64,000 bases of DNA from Laceyella sacchari. Its GTDB lineage: Bacteria > Bacillota > Bacilli > Thermoactinomycetales > Thermoactinomycetaceae. Numbering within the stretch: the first letter of the stretch is position 1; each line of letters begins with the position of its first letter. The notes beneath the pieces were generated by a model that saw only the letters and a list, made by a program, of their open reading frames with translations, was not told the origin of the DNA and did no database searches. The DNA is taken from the NCBI RefSeq assembly GCF_004343255.1, contig NZ_SMDD01000002.1, forward strand, positions 434,001 through 498,000, read 5' to 3'. Positions 34,356-45,014 of the stretch are shown here, one piece after another. A program made the position numbers and the translations under genes.

Positions 34356-35378
34356 ATGAAACCTTTCATGCCAGATCTCGTATACTTTGAACCCGACGCA
34401 CTCAAATACCCGTTGGGCCAGGAATTGCACGAGAAGTTCAGCGCACTCGGCACCCCCGTCAAAATCACCCCGTCCCACAATCGCATCACCGACCTTCCCG
34501 GATCAACCGAGCTGGAAAAATACCGCATCGCCAAACGCACCTTGGTTGTTGGTATCCGCAAAACGCTGAAGTTTGAACCCTCCAAGCCGTCTGCGGAGTA
34601 CGCAATCCCCCTGGCTACCGGATGCATGGGCCATTGCCATTATTGTTATCTGCAAACCACCCTTGGCAATCGCCCATATATCCGGGTCTACGTCAATTTG
34701 GACGAGATTTTCGCCCAAGCGCAAAAATACATCGACGAACGGGCACCGGAGATCACCCGCTTTGAAGCGGCCTGCACCTCAGATCCGGTGGGGATTGAGC
34801 ATTTGACCGGATCGCTGAAAAAAGCCATTGAATTTATGGCTACCCAACCCATGGGCCGACTGCGCTTCGTTACCAAATTCGCTCACGTCGACTCCCTGTT
34901 AGATGCAGATCACCGCGGCCATACCCGGTTTCGCTTCAGCGTAAATGCCGACTATGTGATCAACCAAATGGAACCGGCCACCTCGCCGCTTTCCGACCGC
35001 ATCGAAGCGGCTAAGAAAGTAGCTGCAGCCGGTTATCCACTCGGTTTTATTATCGCACCGATCATGATCTTCGACGGTTGGGAGGAACAATATGCCTCCC
35101 TGATCCGCCGGTTGGCAGAAGCCCTGCCTCCCGACCTGCCGGACTTAACTTTTGAATTGATTACCCACCGCTACACCGCGACCGCCAAACGCATCATCGA
35201 AGAGCGATATCCCAAAACAAAGCTGGCAATGAACGAGGAAGAACGCAAAAAGAAATGGGGACGATACGGACGAGTGAAATATGTGTATCCCGATGAACCC
35301 ATGCGCGAAATAAAAGAAAAAATCCCCGCATGGTTGAAAACTTCTTTTCCGAACGCCGAAATCAGTTACATCACTTGA
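34356..35378 (+). CDS. splB: Spore photoproduct lyase (radical SAM)
   Basis: SplB reverts the UV lesion 5-thyminyl-5,6-dihydrothymine in germinating spores with a 4Fe-4S/SAM radical. Cys90, Cys94 and Cys97 form the CxxxCxxC cluster in CMGHCHYC, and Cys140 in FEAACTSDP matches the conserved cysteine that returns the hydrogen atom (Cys141 in B. subtilis). The 340-residue length fits. ATG has GAAGGA 8 nt upstream. Monocistronic, convergent with spoIID. Confidence 0.96.
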   Translation: MKPFMPDLVYFEPDALKYPLGQELHEKFSALGTPVKITPSHNRITDLPGSTELEKYRIAKRTLVVGIRKTLKFEPSKPSAEYAIPLATGCMGHCHYCYLQTTLGNRPYIRVYVNLDEIFAQAQKYIDERAPEITRFEAACTSDPVGIEHLTGSLKKAIEFMATQPMGRLRFVTKFAHVDSLLDADHRGHTRFRFSVNADYVINQMEPATSPLSDRIEAAKKVAAAGYPLGFIIAPIMIFDGWEEQYASLIRRLAEALPPDLPDLTFELITHRYTATAKRIIEERYPKTKLAMNEEERKKKWGRYGRVKYVYPDEPMREIKEKIPAWLKTSFPNAEISYIT

Positions 35379-35391
35379 TCGGCCAGAGCAG

Positions 35392-35436
35392 CAACCGCCT
35401 GTGCTTGGCGATGCTCAGTCCAAGCGCAGGCGGTTG
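35392..35436. terminator. Long hairpin between splB and spoIID
   Basis: CAACCGCCTG-T-GCTTGG pairs with CCAAGC-G-CAGGCGGTTG (one mismatch) across 11 nt. The right arm lies in the last codons of spoIID. It can act on splB transcripts; T tracts are poor. Confidence 0.55.
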
Positions 35437-36446
35437 ATTTCCACCCCTTGGTAGTAATGCTTGATAATCTCATCCACCGACTTGCCCTGCGCGGCCATCA
35501 GGTTGGCGCCCCACTGGCTCATCCCTACGCCGTGCCCGTAACCTTTTGTGGTGATGATGACTTGACCATCCTTCATCTGCAATTGGAAGTCAGACGAAGG
35601 TAGGTTTAATGCTTCTCGCACTTCTCTGCCTTTAAACACTTCCCCGCCAATCCGTACCCGCTCAATCCTCGCACCTTGCGTCCGGCTGAGGACGGCAAAC
35701 GACTGGTTGCTTGTGGTTTGCAATGCGGCAACAGCCAACCGTTTGCCGGTCGCTTGTTCCAGCTTGCTTAAAAACACATCCGGCTTCATGCTGACGCGGT
35801 TGATATACTTGGGTGACAATTGATCCCAGGAAGAGTCCACACTGCGCAAATAGGGGTACTTCTCCTTGAAATATTCTTCGGAGTTCTCCGTGCGGCCGTT
35901 GCTGGTGGAAAAAAAGGCCGCGTAGATCGGCTTGCCGCCGTAGGTGATAATCTGCCCCGCTGTGGCATGTACAGCTTCGGCCACTCTCCGTTTATTGTTG
36001 GGATAGTTGTAGCCCCATTTTTTGCGCAACACAGCGTCTGTCTCATACGCTTGGTGCTGTACCGTATCTGTCACATGGGCTCCGCTGGCTTTTTCACCCC
36101 ATTCTTTGGCATCCAGCACTTGCCCTTTCATCAATCGGCCCACGATGTAGGTGCGTGCCGCCAATGCTTGGGCTTTTAAAGCTTCCGAATGGAATTGTGC
36201 CGGCATTTCGGCCGCCACCACCCCTTCAATATACGATTCCAAAGGTAGCTGAATCACTCGTTTTTCTTTGCTTAAATAAACACGAACCTGAAGCGAGTTT
36301 TGACTCGCCAGATCCGCCCCTTCCTTCCCCAGCTTGTCCCCCGCATCTGCTGTATCCGCTCCCACCCATGACACCAGCAGCGCGGGAATTCCCATGATCA
36401 CGAGCAACAATCCTGCTATGCCGATGAGTATCCCTCTTGAACCCAT
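35415..36446 (-). CDS. spoIID: SpoIID, sporulation peptidoglycan lytic transglycosylase
   Basis: One N-terminal membrane helix precedes the SpoIID domain with QVRVYLSKEKRVIQLPLESY, the catalytic Glu in VVAAEMPAQFH, ALKAQALAARTYI, FFSTSNGRTENSEEYF and the terminal GYGHGVGMSQWGA. It degrades septal peptidoglycan glycans after SpoIIP during engulfment. The fourth-codon ATG (36446) lies 9 nt after GAAAGG; the first ATG abuts the SD. murA is the next gene downstream on the other side of the gap, as in B. subtilis. Confidence 0.95.
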   Translation of the reverse strand: MGSRGILIGIAGLLLVIMGIPALLVSWVGADTADAGDKLGKEGADLASQNSLQVRVYLSKEKRVIQLPLESYIEGVVAAEMPAQFHSEALKAQALAARTYIVGRLMKGQVLDAKEWGEKASGAHVTDTVQHQAYETDAVLRKKWGYNYPNNKRRVAEAVHATAGQIITYGGKPIYAAFFSTSNGRTENSEEYFKEKYPYLRSVDSSWDQLSPKYINRVSMKPDVFLSKLEQATGKRLAVAALQTTSNQSFAVLSRTQGARIERVRIGGEVFKGREVREALNLPSSDFQLQMKDGQVIITTKGYGHGVGMSQWGANLMAAQGKSVDEIIKHYYQGVEINRLRLD

Positions 36447-36650
36447 AACCGTCATCCTTTCTCCCGTGATCTCTTGCCACGAGCCTGCAGCAATGAAAAA
36501 TGCGTTTCTAGATCTCCCGCTCCAACAAGACTACGCTACCAATCTATGAAACAAAAACGGCTCTTTAGAACGAGATAACAGAAAACGATCGAAAAAGAAG
36601 CGGACACAAGCAACCATCCAGTAGAAACACCAGCTTCCACGGAAAACAAA

Positions 36651-36680
36651 ACAAGCGGCATCCTTTGGGATGCCGCTTGT
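36651..36680 (-). terminator. Terminator of the ywzB-ywmB-murA operon
   Basis: ACAAGCGGCATCC / GGATGCCGCTTGT, a 13 bp perfect stem with TTTTGTTTT on the minus strand. Confidence 0.9.
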
Positions 36681-36691
36681 GCTGGCTTATC

Positions 36692-37993
36692 TTATGCAAA
36701 TGTCTTTTGATGCACTGGACTTTCTTCCTCTTCCTCTACTTTCACGCGAGTGATATTTGCACCCAGCGCACGCAGTTTGCCTACAATATCGACATAGCCG
36801 CGGTCAACATGGTGCAACTCGGTCAATTCAGTCGTCCCTTCAGCCACCAAGCCAGCCAAGATCAGTGAAGCTCCCGCGCGCAAGTCGGTCGCTTTCACTT
36901 GGGCACCTGACAAGGGGTGACCCCCTTCAATGATCGCCGTGCGGCCGTCAATTTTGATCCGGGCATTCATCCGTTTAAATTCTTCCACGTGCATAAACCG
37001 GTTTTCAAACACCGTTTCCGTCAACAGGCTATTGCCGTCCGCAGTCAATAAGAGGGCCATCATCTGTGACTGAATGTCTGTTGGGAATCCGGGGTATGGC
37101 AACGTCTTCACATCCACCGGCTTCAATTTTCCTTCCGCGCGGACATGAATGCCATTCTCCCCATCCAGCACATGTACGCCCATTTCACGCAACTTGGCAA
37201 TCAGTGGCACCAAGTGGTCGGAGATGGCTCCTTCCACAAACACTTCCCCGCGCGTAATCGCCGCCGCCACCATGTAGGTGCCCGCTTCAATCCGGTCAGG
37301 AATGACCGTGTATTCCGTTCCGCGCAAGAAGTCAACCCCATCAATGCGGATTTCGTCCGTTCCGGCGCCGCGCACCTTAGCGCCCATCGCATTGAGGAAG
37401 TTGGCCAAATCAACGATCTCCGGTTCACACGCTGCATTCTCAATCACTGTGCGACCTTCCGCCAAAGCGGCCGCCATCATGATGTTTTGCGTCGCTCCCA
37501 CGCTCGGGAAATCAAGATAGATCGTCGCACCTCTCAACCGGTCGGTAACACGCCCTTCGATGTAGCCATGTCCCGTTTCAAACTGCACACCCATCGCCTC
37601 AAACCCTTTTAAATGCAGGTCGATCGGCCGGCTACCGATGGCACAACCGCCAGGCAGAGGAATGCGGGCATGCTTTTTCCGTGCCAACAAGGGCCCCATC
37701 ACCAACACCGAAGCTCTCATTTTGCGCATCAATTCATAAGGCGCCTCCGTGGAGGCCACCTTCTCCGCGTTGATGGTGACTTGATCTTCTTTCAATTCGA
37801 CTTTCACACCCAAGCACTTCATCATTTGGGTGATCGTTTTCACGTCCTCCAACATCGGGACGTCCAAAATGGTGATATCCCCACGTGAAGCCAGCAAAGA
37901 TGCTGCGATCAGCGGAAGCACCGCGTTTTTCGCCCCATGCACCTTCACTCTACCTTTTAAGCGCGCTCCACCTTGAACAATGATCTTTTCCAA
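36692..37993 (-). CDS. murA: UDP-N-acetylglucosamine 1-carboxyvinyltransferase
   Basis: MurA transfers enolpyruvate to UDP-GlcNAc, the first committed step of peptidoglycan synthesis and the fosfomycin target. The active-site Cys117 is present in [34 protein letters not shown] and [13 protein letters not shown] are conserved. TTG at 37993 (EKIIVQGG as in B. subtilis MurAA) has GGGGGGA about 7 nt upstream, so it is preferred over ATG at 38008. Confidence 0.96.
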   Translation of the reverse strand: MEKIIVQGGARLKGRVKVHGAKNAVLPLIAASLLASRGDITILDVPMLEDVKTITQMMKCLGVKVELKEDQVTINAEKVASTEAPYELMRKMRASVLVMGPLLARKKHARIPLPGGCAIGSRPIDLHLKGFEAMGVQFETGHGYIEGRVTDRLRGATIYLDFPSVGATQNIMMAAALAEGRTVIENAACEPEIVDLANFLNAMGAKVRGAGTDEIRIDGVDFLRGTEYTVIPDRIEAGTYMVAAAITRGEVFVEGAISDHLVPLIAKLREMGVHVLDGENGIHVRAEGKLKPVDVKTLPYPGFPTDIQSQMMALLLTADGNSLLTETVFENRFMHVEEFKRMNARIKIDGRTAIIEGGHPLSGAQVKATDLRAGASLILAGLVAEGTTELTELHHVDRGYVDIVGKLRALGANITRVKVEEEEESPVHQKTFA

Positions 37994-38012
37994 AACTCTT
38001 CCCCCCATTATT

Positions 38013-38744
38013 CTAGTATTCTATGGTTATGATGGGCGTTCCGATTGTCAGGACAACCGCGGGCCTTTCCGAATCCATCCGTGCGGCCACTTGCAGGTTC
38101 ATCGAGCCGCGGCCCGTTTCAATACCCTCGGGCAACACGGGGGAGCGTGCGGAAAGGCTCACAGTGCGGTCTGTCCGCATCCCTTCCACTTCCCTCGCTC
38201 CCAACAGAGTCAGCACCTTTTGCGCATATTGCGCTAGCCCGGTCGTCACATGCAATGTTCTGCCTCGGATCGAAAAATGATAATCGGCAATAATTCCATA
38301 TGATTGCAACAGTCTTGTACAACGTCTCTTCAGTGCTTGAAAGGATTGCGTCGGAACCCCTCGTCCCATCAATTGAAGTGACACGTATGGGGTAACATAT
38401 TTATCTCCAAGTCTATCATGAATTACAATGAATTTGATTACTGTATTTCCATAGCGTTGATCGACAGCCGTGTATTTTACCCCATCTCGGCCGACGGTCT
38501 TGTGCACGTTCCCCGTACCTAGCCCATGCGATAAACGCTGTACCCAGTCTTCCAACTGCTGCGCTTGTATGGCTTGACGCAAGCGTCCCCCATGGTGCAG
38601 CATGAAAACTTCAGGTTGAACGTTCAGGGTGTGCAAAGCCGCTAGCAACCGCTGTTCTGGTTCGATCGGTTGCATCTGGGCCCCTTGCAACAACAGCGAT
38701 AGCACAATGAGCAAGCCCCATTCGATACGGCGCAAATTTTTCAT
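38013..38744 (-). CDS. ywmB: YwmB family protein (DUF1779, TATA-box-binding-like fold), exported
   Basis: A signal-like hydrophobic helix ([15 protein letters not shown]) is followed by about 215 residues with no catalytic motif I can name. The order murA-ywmB-ywzB is the B. subtilis order and drives the assignment. ATG at 38744 has GGGAGAGG 6 nt upstream; the long in-frame upstream stretch overlaps ywzB and was rejected. The stop is 19 nt from murA, so they are probably co-transcribed. Function unknown. Confidence 0.8.
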   Translation of the reverse strand: MKNLRRIEWGLLIVLSLLLQGAQMQPIEPEQRLLAALHTLNVQPEVFMLHHGGRLRQAIQAQQLEDWVQRLSHGLGTGNVHKTVGRDGVKYTAVDQRYGNTVIKFIVIHDRLGDKYVTPYVSLQLMGRGVPTQSFQALKRRCTRLLQSYGIIADYHFSIRGRTLHVTTGLAQYAQKVLTLLGAREVEGMRTDRTVSLSARSPVLPEGIETGRGSMNLQVAARMDSERPAVVLTIGTPIITIEY

Positions 38745-38815
38745 TTTCAACCTCTCCCACGAATTGGCATTATTTCCATTTTTCGCATTCGTGGCAAAGA
38801 TTATACCTTCCGCTT

Positions 38816-39058
38816 CTATCGCAACAGGGTGCCCACCAACCGTGACCATCCGAGATAGTCGATCACAAACGATGCCAAACCGTGCCCCAGCACAATCGAA
38901 ACCACTGAAAGCAACAGTCTGGCCTGCATCACCCGGTTGGGGCGAATGAGGACATCCCAACGGACTCCCGTCAGAATCCACCAGCAAAACACGATGCTAC
39001 CGAGGGAGATGAGGATGTTCACCAATGATTCCATCGCCAGTTGCCCCACTCCATTCAT
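38816..39058 (-). CDS. ywzB: YwzB family membrane protein (DUF1146)
   Basis: The 80-residue protein has two membrane helices (VNILISLGSIVFCWWIL and LLSVVSIVLGHGLASFVIDYL) around the conserved RWDVLIRPN segment. ATG at 39058 lies 9 nt after GGGGGT; an internal ATG 8 codons later is possible. First gene of the ywzB-ywmB-murA group, set off from nuoN by a terminator. Function unknown. Confidence 0.8.
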   Translation of the reverse strand: MNGVGQLAMESLVNILISLGSIVFCWWILTGVRWDVLIRPNRVMQARLLLSVVSIVLGHGLASFVIDYLGWSRLVGTLLR

Positions 39059-39156
39059 TTTATGCACACCCCCAATCGCAGGTTCTGCACATGGTATCAT
39101 GGTACAAAAAAACGTCCTGAATAGCAAAGAATTTTTTATTACAAGTCATCAACATT

Positions 39157-39191
39157 AAACCCCCCGCTCGCTTTTGGCAAACGGGGGGTTT
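39157..39191 (-). terminator. Terminator of the nuo operon
   Basis: AAACCCCCCG and CGGGGGGTTT pair between nuoN and ywzB; it lies 18 nt beyond the nuoN stop. Confidence 0.8.
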
Positions 39192-39208
39192 CTTTTGCGG
39201 CCGCACCG

Positions 39209-40726
39209 TCACTGGGGTGCGCCGTTGGAGGCGATGGACAACACCGAAGTCCAATCCAATTCACCGATAAACGTCAAGAGCGGTTCGGGGAACAAACCCA
39301 AGCCGATCGTCCCACCCACTCCCAACAAGATTGCGATCGTAGCCAACCATGGCACCGGCACTTTTTGATCGGAGTAGGGAGGGCGAAAATACATTTGGCG
39401 TACAATACCAAAGTAATAGTAGTACGACACAATGGTCGTCAAGATCATCACCGCTGCCAACCATTCCTGATTGTTAAACAGCGTGCTGGTAATCAAATAA
39501 AACTTCCCGAAAAACCCAGCGGTCAACGGTAGCCCCGCCAAAGAAATCAGAAACAGGGTCATGGCTGCCGCCAACCACGGCGAACGGCGGGACAATCCTG
39601 CAAACGCGCTAATGCCTCCATGCCCCCGATCTTTGGTAACGAATTCGATCACTACAAATGCCCCAAAGGTCATAAACAGATACGCGACCAAATAGAACAG
39701 CATACTAGGGAACAGGTCAAAAGGCACCAAGCCAATCGTTGCAAACGGTACAACGAGGTAGCCAGCTTGGGCAATGCTGGAATAGGCCATTAACCGTTTG
39801 GCATTGGTCTGCCTCAAAGCAATCGTGTTACCCAAAATCATTGACAAAGCAGCAACGATCATCAACATCCACGAAACCACTTCCAGCCAGCTCGCGTCGG
39901 ACATCAACGGGCTGTAAGCTACAAGGAGCACCCGGATGATAAAAGCGAATGCAGCGGTTTTGGACACGATGGCCAAAAAGGCGGCAATTGGCGTGGATGC
40001 CCCTTGGTACACATCGGGCGCCCACATATGAAATGGCGCAAAGGCAACCTTAAAACCAAATCCCACCATCATCAAGAAGAGGGACAAGTAAATAAACAAG
40101 TGCCCTGAACCGCCCATCCCTTCGGCGAAACGCTGGCTGATTTCAAACAGGTTCGTGCTACCTGCAAGGCCGTAGGCAAACGACATCCCATACAGGATGA
40201 ACGCGCTGGAAACTCCCCCGAGCACCACGTATTTCCAAGCCGCTTCATTGGCTTCCCCCCGCTCTTTGCGGATGCCCACCAAGATGTAGGAGGAAAGGCT
40301 CAGGAGTTCCAATCCCACAAACAACGTGATCAAATCAGCGGAGGAAACCATCACCATTGCCCCAAGCAAGGCAGTAAGGAGCAAATAGTAGTATTCTCCT
40401 TCCCGCGACTTCCACTCTTCCTTCCCCGACGCCAGGGAAAACAGAAAGACCCCAGCGGTTCCAGCCAGCAAAATCGCTTTGAACATCAAGCTAAATGAAT
40501 CAATGCGATAAGTATCAGCCAAAATCTGATATGGCTCATGCCCGAACGCCATCGCCACGAACACGCCAGCCAGCACGACCGCCGCTAAGCCGAACCAGCC
40601 AATCACTTTGCGCGAACGCGATTCCTTCAGCAACAAATCAATAATGGAAAGGAGGGCGGCGGCAGAGACAATCACCAACTCGGGCGCCATCACCCTCAGA
40701 TCAAAATCGAGCAATATTTGTTCCAC
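39209..40726 (-). CDS. nuoN: NADH-quinone oxidoreductase-like subunit N
   Basis: The 505-residue antiporter-like proton-pumping subunit of complex I has the conserved Lys in the [22 protein letters not shown]-like region ([19 protein letters not shown]) and Glu in [15 protein letters not shown]. The GTG start follows AGGAGG, which overlaps the nuoM stop region. Last gene of the operon. Confidence 0.95.
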   Translation of the reverse strand: [505 protein letters not shown]

Positions 40727-40730
40727 GCCT

Positions 40731-42272
40731 CTACCCTCCTATTCCCGCTAAAATAACTTCCAGTGTCTGTTCCATCGGATAGGCAAGCACAGCCGGATAA
40801 ACTCCGATGACTACGATTAATAACACCAATGTAAACAGGGAGCCGACTTCCCATCCTTTGACGTCGGCCATGTCGCCAAAGCGCTCCTTGAGCGGACCAA
40901 AAGTGGTTTTTAAGCAAGCGCGCAACGTATACGCCGCCGCCAGCACCAATCCTAGTGCCCCCACTGCGGCCACAACAGGACGTTCTTGAAACAATCCCAA
41001 GAAAGCCATGAATTCACTGATGAATCCTGACAATCCCGGTAACCCCAACAAAGCCATCCCCCCGAACAAAAGCAAACCCGACAGGATCGGCATCGGCTTG
41101 GCAAGGCCTCCGAGTTCGTTAAGCTCCGTCGTTTTGGTCCGTTCATACAGGCTACCGACGATGAAAAAGAGCAAGGCCGAAATCAACCCATGGGACACCG
41201 ATTGGAACACTGCCCCCTTCAAGCCGGCCTCATTCATCGCCGCCAAACCGAACAGAATGATGCCCATGTGGCTAACACTGGAATAAGCCAGCACCCGTTT
41301 CAGCTCCGTCTCCACAAAGGCCAAAACGGCTCCATACAGGATATTCACCAATCCCAATACGGCCAACACCGTTGCCACCTGATCCATCAATCCGGGAAAG
41401 AAGCCGACGCCAAAGCGAATCAGCCCGTAGGCGCCCATTTTCAATAATACGCCAGAATGGATCATCACCACTGGAGTAGGAGCCTCGACATGCACCCGCA
41501 ACATCCAGGAGTGGAAAGGGAACATCGGAAGCTTGATTGCGAACGCCACGATCAGCGAAATAAAAATCAACCAAACCAAGCTTACCTGTTGCGGTTCCAA
41601 CAGATGGAGCTGTTTAACCAGCTCGCCTGCCTGTTGCTGAATGGTTGCATAATCCAGTGAACCCGATACCAAGAGCAAACCGATCATGGCAAACAGCAGA
41701 AAGCCAGAGCCTAGCCCGTTGTAGAGCAAGAAGTGGTTAGCTGCTTTCTCCCGTCCCAGGAAGCCCCAGATACCGATCAAGAAAAATGCCGCAATCAACG
41801 TCACTTCAAAGAAGATAAAGAACAAGAAGAAGTTGGCGGACAGAAACACCCCGTTCATCCCGACAAGCAACAGCAACAACAACGTGTAATAAGCTTTGGT
41901 ACGCTGTTTCACATACACGGAAGCAATGGCAGCCAATGTGGCAACCAGGCAGGTCAGTACCACCAGCGGCATCGACAGGCCATCTACTCCCATGCTGTAA
42001 TTGAACACAAGCTTGGTCGCCGGAGCTTGCCGATTGATCAAGCCCAGCGGAATGTCAAACCACGGTATCGACTGTGCCCATTGTAGCCCTTGCTTCAATG
42101 GGTCAAACCGCCCAAACATCACCAACGCCAGCACCAATGACGGCAAGGTTCCCGCAATTCCCACAATGCGATGGGCGCGTGATTTGTCTTGTGGCAAGAA
42201 AAGCAAAACAACGAGGCCGATCAAGGGCGCGAAAGTGATGAGTGTCGGCAGTGCGTTTAACCATTGGGTCAT
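40731..42272 (-). CDS. nuoM: NADH-quinone oxidoreductase-like subunit M
   Basis: The 513-residue antiporter-like membrane subunit carries the conserved Glu in FIFFEVTLIAAFFLIG and Lys residues in IKLPMFPFHSWMLRVHVEAPTPV, part of the proton path. GGGGAGG precedes the ATG, which overlaps the nuoL stop (ATGA). Confidence 0.96.
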   Translation of the reverse strand: MTQWLNALPTLITFAPLIGLVVLLFLPQDKSRAHRIVGIAGTLPSLVLALVMFGRFDPLKQGLQWAQSIPWFDIPLGLINRQAPATKLVFNYSMGVDGLSMPLVVLTCLVATLAAIASVYVKQRTKAYYTLLLLLLVGMNGVFLSANFFLFFIFFEVTLIAAFFLIGIWGFLGREKAANHFLLYNGLGSGFLLFAMIGLLLVSGSLDYATIQQQAGELVKQLHLLEPQQVSLVWLIFISLIVAFAIKLPMFPFHSWMLRVHVEAPTPVVMIHSGVLLKMGAYGLIRFGVGFFPGLMDQVATVLAVLGLVNILYGAVLAFVETELKRVLAYSSVSHMGIILFGLAAMNEAGLKGAVFQSVSHGLISALLFFIVGSLYERTKTTELNELGGLAKPMPILSGLLLFGGMALLGLPGLSGFISEFMAFLGLFQERPVVAAVGALGLVLAAAYTLRACLKTTFGPLKERFGDMADVKGWEVGSLFTLVLLIVVIGVYPAVLAYPMEQTLEVILAGIGG

Positions 42273-44119
42273 TGGAACAACCTCCCCGCTGTCAAGCCGA
42301 CGAATAATAGGACAAGTCCGATCACGCTAATCAAGGCATACGTTTGCGCCTGACCTGTCTGCAACCGGGAACCAAGGCCGCCGATCGCCGACATAAACCA
42401 GCCGCTCAAGTGGACAAGACCACCGATCACAAATCGATCCCAGCCGTTGAGCACCCAGCCGAACCCTTTGAGCGGCCAGACAACCAACACTTGGTAGAAC
42501 TCATCCACATAATATTTGCGCAACACCAGCCGATGAAGCCATGGTACGGCTTTTGCCCACTTGGCGGCATCCCATTTGCGCACCCCGTACATCATCGTTG
42601 CCAAGCCTATTCCCAAGACAGACACCAAAATGGCCACCACCGGCAACCAGAGCGGGACTCCCGTCTTAGCCGATCCAGGCGCCAGCCAATGGTCAAACCA
42701 GTGTCCGGGCAGATTGGCCAAACCGCTTGCCGTCGCCATAACCGCCAGCACAGCGAGTGGCGCCATCATCACGGTAGGCACGGCTTTGGTCTGGGCCTGG
42801 CCGCGACTTTCACCCGCAAAAGCAAGGAAAAAGAGGCGGAACATGTAAAACGCAGTGAAGAACGCCGCCAGCAAGCCGATGGCAAACAAATCCATTCTTC
42901 CTGCCTGATAAACGGCCGCCAGAATTTCATCTTTGGAGAAAAATCCGGCAAACGGAGGAATCCCTGCAATCGACAGACAGCCGATCAAAAACCACACACC
43001 CAGCCAGCGATGGGTTTTCCACAATCCCCCCATCTGGCGGAGATCCTGTTGATGGCCAAACGCGGTGATGACCGCCCCAGCCGCCAAAAACAACAGTGCT
43101 TTAAAGAATGCATGTGTGGTCAAATGAAACACGCCTGCCGTATAACCCGCCGAGCCGAGCGCCAGCATCATGTAGCCCAACTGGCTCACCGTGGAGTAAG
43201 CCAACACGCGTTTGATATCGGTTTGCGCAATCCCGATGGTAGCGGCAAACAGTGCTGTAAATCCGCCAACATAAGCCACTACGTCCATGGCTAAGTCCGA
43301 CGCCGCAAACAGAAAAAAGAGATTGGCTACCAAGTACACACCTGCAGCCACCATCGTCGCGGCGTGGATCAGCGCACTGACCGGTGTAGGGCCCTCCATC
43401 GCATCGGGCAACCAGGTATGGAGTGGGAATTGGCCCGATTTGCCCACAGCACCGACAAAAATCAAAATGGCGACCAATGACAGCCAGCCTGCGTTCAGTT
43501 GTCCGCTGCTCACCGCCTTCGCCAGCGCATCCACTTCAAAACTGCCCACACGCCAGAAAATCAGACAGATGGCGATAAACAAGCCGATGTCTCCGATCCG
43601 CGTAACAATGAACGCCTTTTTGGCAGCCTTTTTGGCCTCCGGTTTCATATACCAAAAGCCGACCAACAAGAATGAACAAACCCCGACCAATTCCCAGAAA
43701 ACATAAATCTGCAACAGATTGGCCGACATCACTAAGCCAAGCATCGAACAAGTAAACAAGGACAAATAGGCGTAAAAGACATGAAACCGCGCATCAGCAT
43801 GCATGTAACCGTAGGAGTAGATCTGAACCAATAAGCTGACACTGGTCACGATCAACAGCATCAATACTTGCAAAGGTCCCAACGTCACGGACAACTGCAC
43901 CATCTGGTCTTCGATGGATAACCAAGGGAACTGCCATGCCAACGGCGGCCCTCCCATCGCGCTGTTCCATACCAGGGGCAGCGTCAACAGAAAGGAGAGC
44001 CCGGTCGCCACGATCCCCATTCCCGCTATGACGGGTTTCGACCATTTCTTGCCCATGAGCAGAAACAGAAAGGCGAGAAAAGGAAAGAGGGGAATCAGCA
44101 AAGCAACATTTGTGCCCAT
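42269..44119 (-). CDS. nuoL: NADH-quinone oxidoreductase-like subunit L
   Basis: The 616-residue distal antiporter-like subunit has VFWELVGVCSFLLVGFW, SGQFPLHTWLPDAMEGPTPVSALIHAATMV and a C-terminal extension containing the lateral helix and last membrane helix. GGAAGG precedes the ATG. A 77-nt gap separates it from nuoK, the largest in the operon. Confidence 0.97.
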   Translation of the reverse strand: MGTNVALLIPLFPFLAFLFLLMGKKWSKPVIAGMGIVATGLSFLLTLPLVWNSAMGGPPLAWQFPWLSIEDQMVQLSVTLGPLQVLMLLIVTSVSLLVQIYSYGYMHADARFHVFYAYLSLFTCSMLGLVMSANLLQIYVFWELVGVCSFLLVGFWYMKPEAKKAAKKAFIVTRIGDIGLFIAICLIFWRVGSFEVDALAKAVSSGQLNAGWLSLVAILIFVGAVGKSGQFPLHTWLPDAMEGPTPVSALIHAATMVAAGVYLVANLFFLFAASDLAMDVVAYVGGFTALFAATIGIAQTDIKRVLAYSTVSQLGYMMLALGSAGYTAGVFHLTTHAFFKALLFLAAGAVITAFGHQQDLRQMGGLWKTHRWLGVWFLIGCLSIAGIPPFAGFFSKDEILAAVYQAGRMDLFAIGLLAAFFTAFYMFRLFFLAFAGESRGQAQTKAVPTVMMAPLAVLAVMATASGLANLPGHWFDHWLAPGSAKTGVPLWLPVVAILVSVLGIGLATMMYGVRKWDAAKWAKAVPWLHRLVLRKYYVDEFYQVLVVWPLKGFGWVLNGWDRFVIGGLVHLSGWFMSAIGGLGSRLQTGQAQTYALISVIGLVLLFVGLTAGRLFQ

Positions 44120-44196
44120 ATTGAATCCTTCCTTCTTTTGTTCTGATAGAGAACGTATTTTGCATTCTTACCGTGCAAACGGCGTATTTCGGACAA

Positions 44197-44508
44197 TCAG
44201 CCTTTCATCGAATTGTAACGGTCCGCTTCAGCCGTTTCGCGGTTGCGGTACAATGCGATAAGAATGGCGAGACCAACAGCGGCTTCCGCGGCCGCCACAG
44301 TGATGGTAAACAAGGTGAAAACTTGACCGGTTACTCCCGGGAACAATCCGTATTTGGAAAAAGCGACGAGATTGATGTTTGCCGCGTTGAGCATCAATTC
44401 GATCGAAAAGAGCACCAGCACGGCATTGCGCTTGGTAAGCACGCCATATAAGCCAATGACGAAGAGAATTGCTGCTAAAGCCAAGTAAGAAGTAAGTGTA
44501 AGCGTCAT
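44197..44508 (-). CDS. nuoK: NADH-quinone oxidoreductase-like subunit K
   Basis: The 103-residue three-helix subunit has the two conserved membrane Glu residues ([18 protein letters not shown] and [11 protein letters not shown]) that relay proton movement. ATG overlaps the nuoJ stop as ATGA, with GGGAGGGG upstream. Confidence 0.97.
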   Translation of the reverse strand: MTLTLTSYLALAAILFVIGLYGVLTKRNAVLVLFSIELMLNAANINLVAFSKYGLFPGVTGQVFTLFTITVAAAEAAVGLAILIALYRNRETAEADRYNSMKG

Positions 44509-45014
44509 TTTTTCCCCTCCCTCTTGGCCAAGATTACGGCCCCCACCAAAGCCACCAGCAGCAGCACCGATGTCAATTCAAACGGGATGACGTATTGTTT
44601 AAACACACTTTCCCCCAATTGCCCCACGGTGGCCGCTACCTTTTGGGACGGGCTGAGCAGTGGAGATCGGTAAATAACCCAAATGAGCAAACCGAACAAC
44701 GCCCCAGTCGCGCAAAAACTGATGATGCTGTGCCAGGAGCTAATGGATGGTTGCTCTTCCTCTTTATGCTTGGTCAGCATGATGCCGAACAGCATGAGAA
44801 TCGAAACCGCACCCGTATATATGAGAATCTGGATAACCGCCAGAAACTCCGCTTCCAGCAACAAGTAGATCCCCGCAATACTGAAAAAAGTAAATGCCAG
44901 CGACAAAGCCATGTGAATGACGCGAGTAGCATTAATCATGAAAACGGCTCCGCAGATTGCCATGACTGACAGGATGAAAAACGCGATGAACTCGCCGGAA
45001 AACTGAAAACTCAT
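44505..45014 (-). CDS. nuoJ: NADH-quinone oxidoreductase-like subunit J
   Basis: The 169-residue membrane subunit has five helices; the conserved [25 protein letters not shown] segment contains the pi-bulge helix and Tyr of complex I. Its ATG overlaps the nuoI stop (ATGA). Confidence 0.96.
   Translation of the reverse strand: MSFQFSGEFIAFFILSVMAICGAVFMINATRVIHMALSLAFTFFSIAGIYLLLEAEFLAVIQILIYTGAVSILMLFGIMLTKHKEEEQPSISSWHSIISFCATGALFGLLIWVIYRSPLLSPSQKVAATVGQLGESVFKQYVIPFELTSVLLLVALVGAVILAKREGKK

Noticed and set aside
42344-43294. Plus-strand open frame of 316 codons
   Set aside because: Antisense of nuoL; no start signals.
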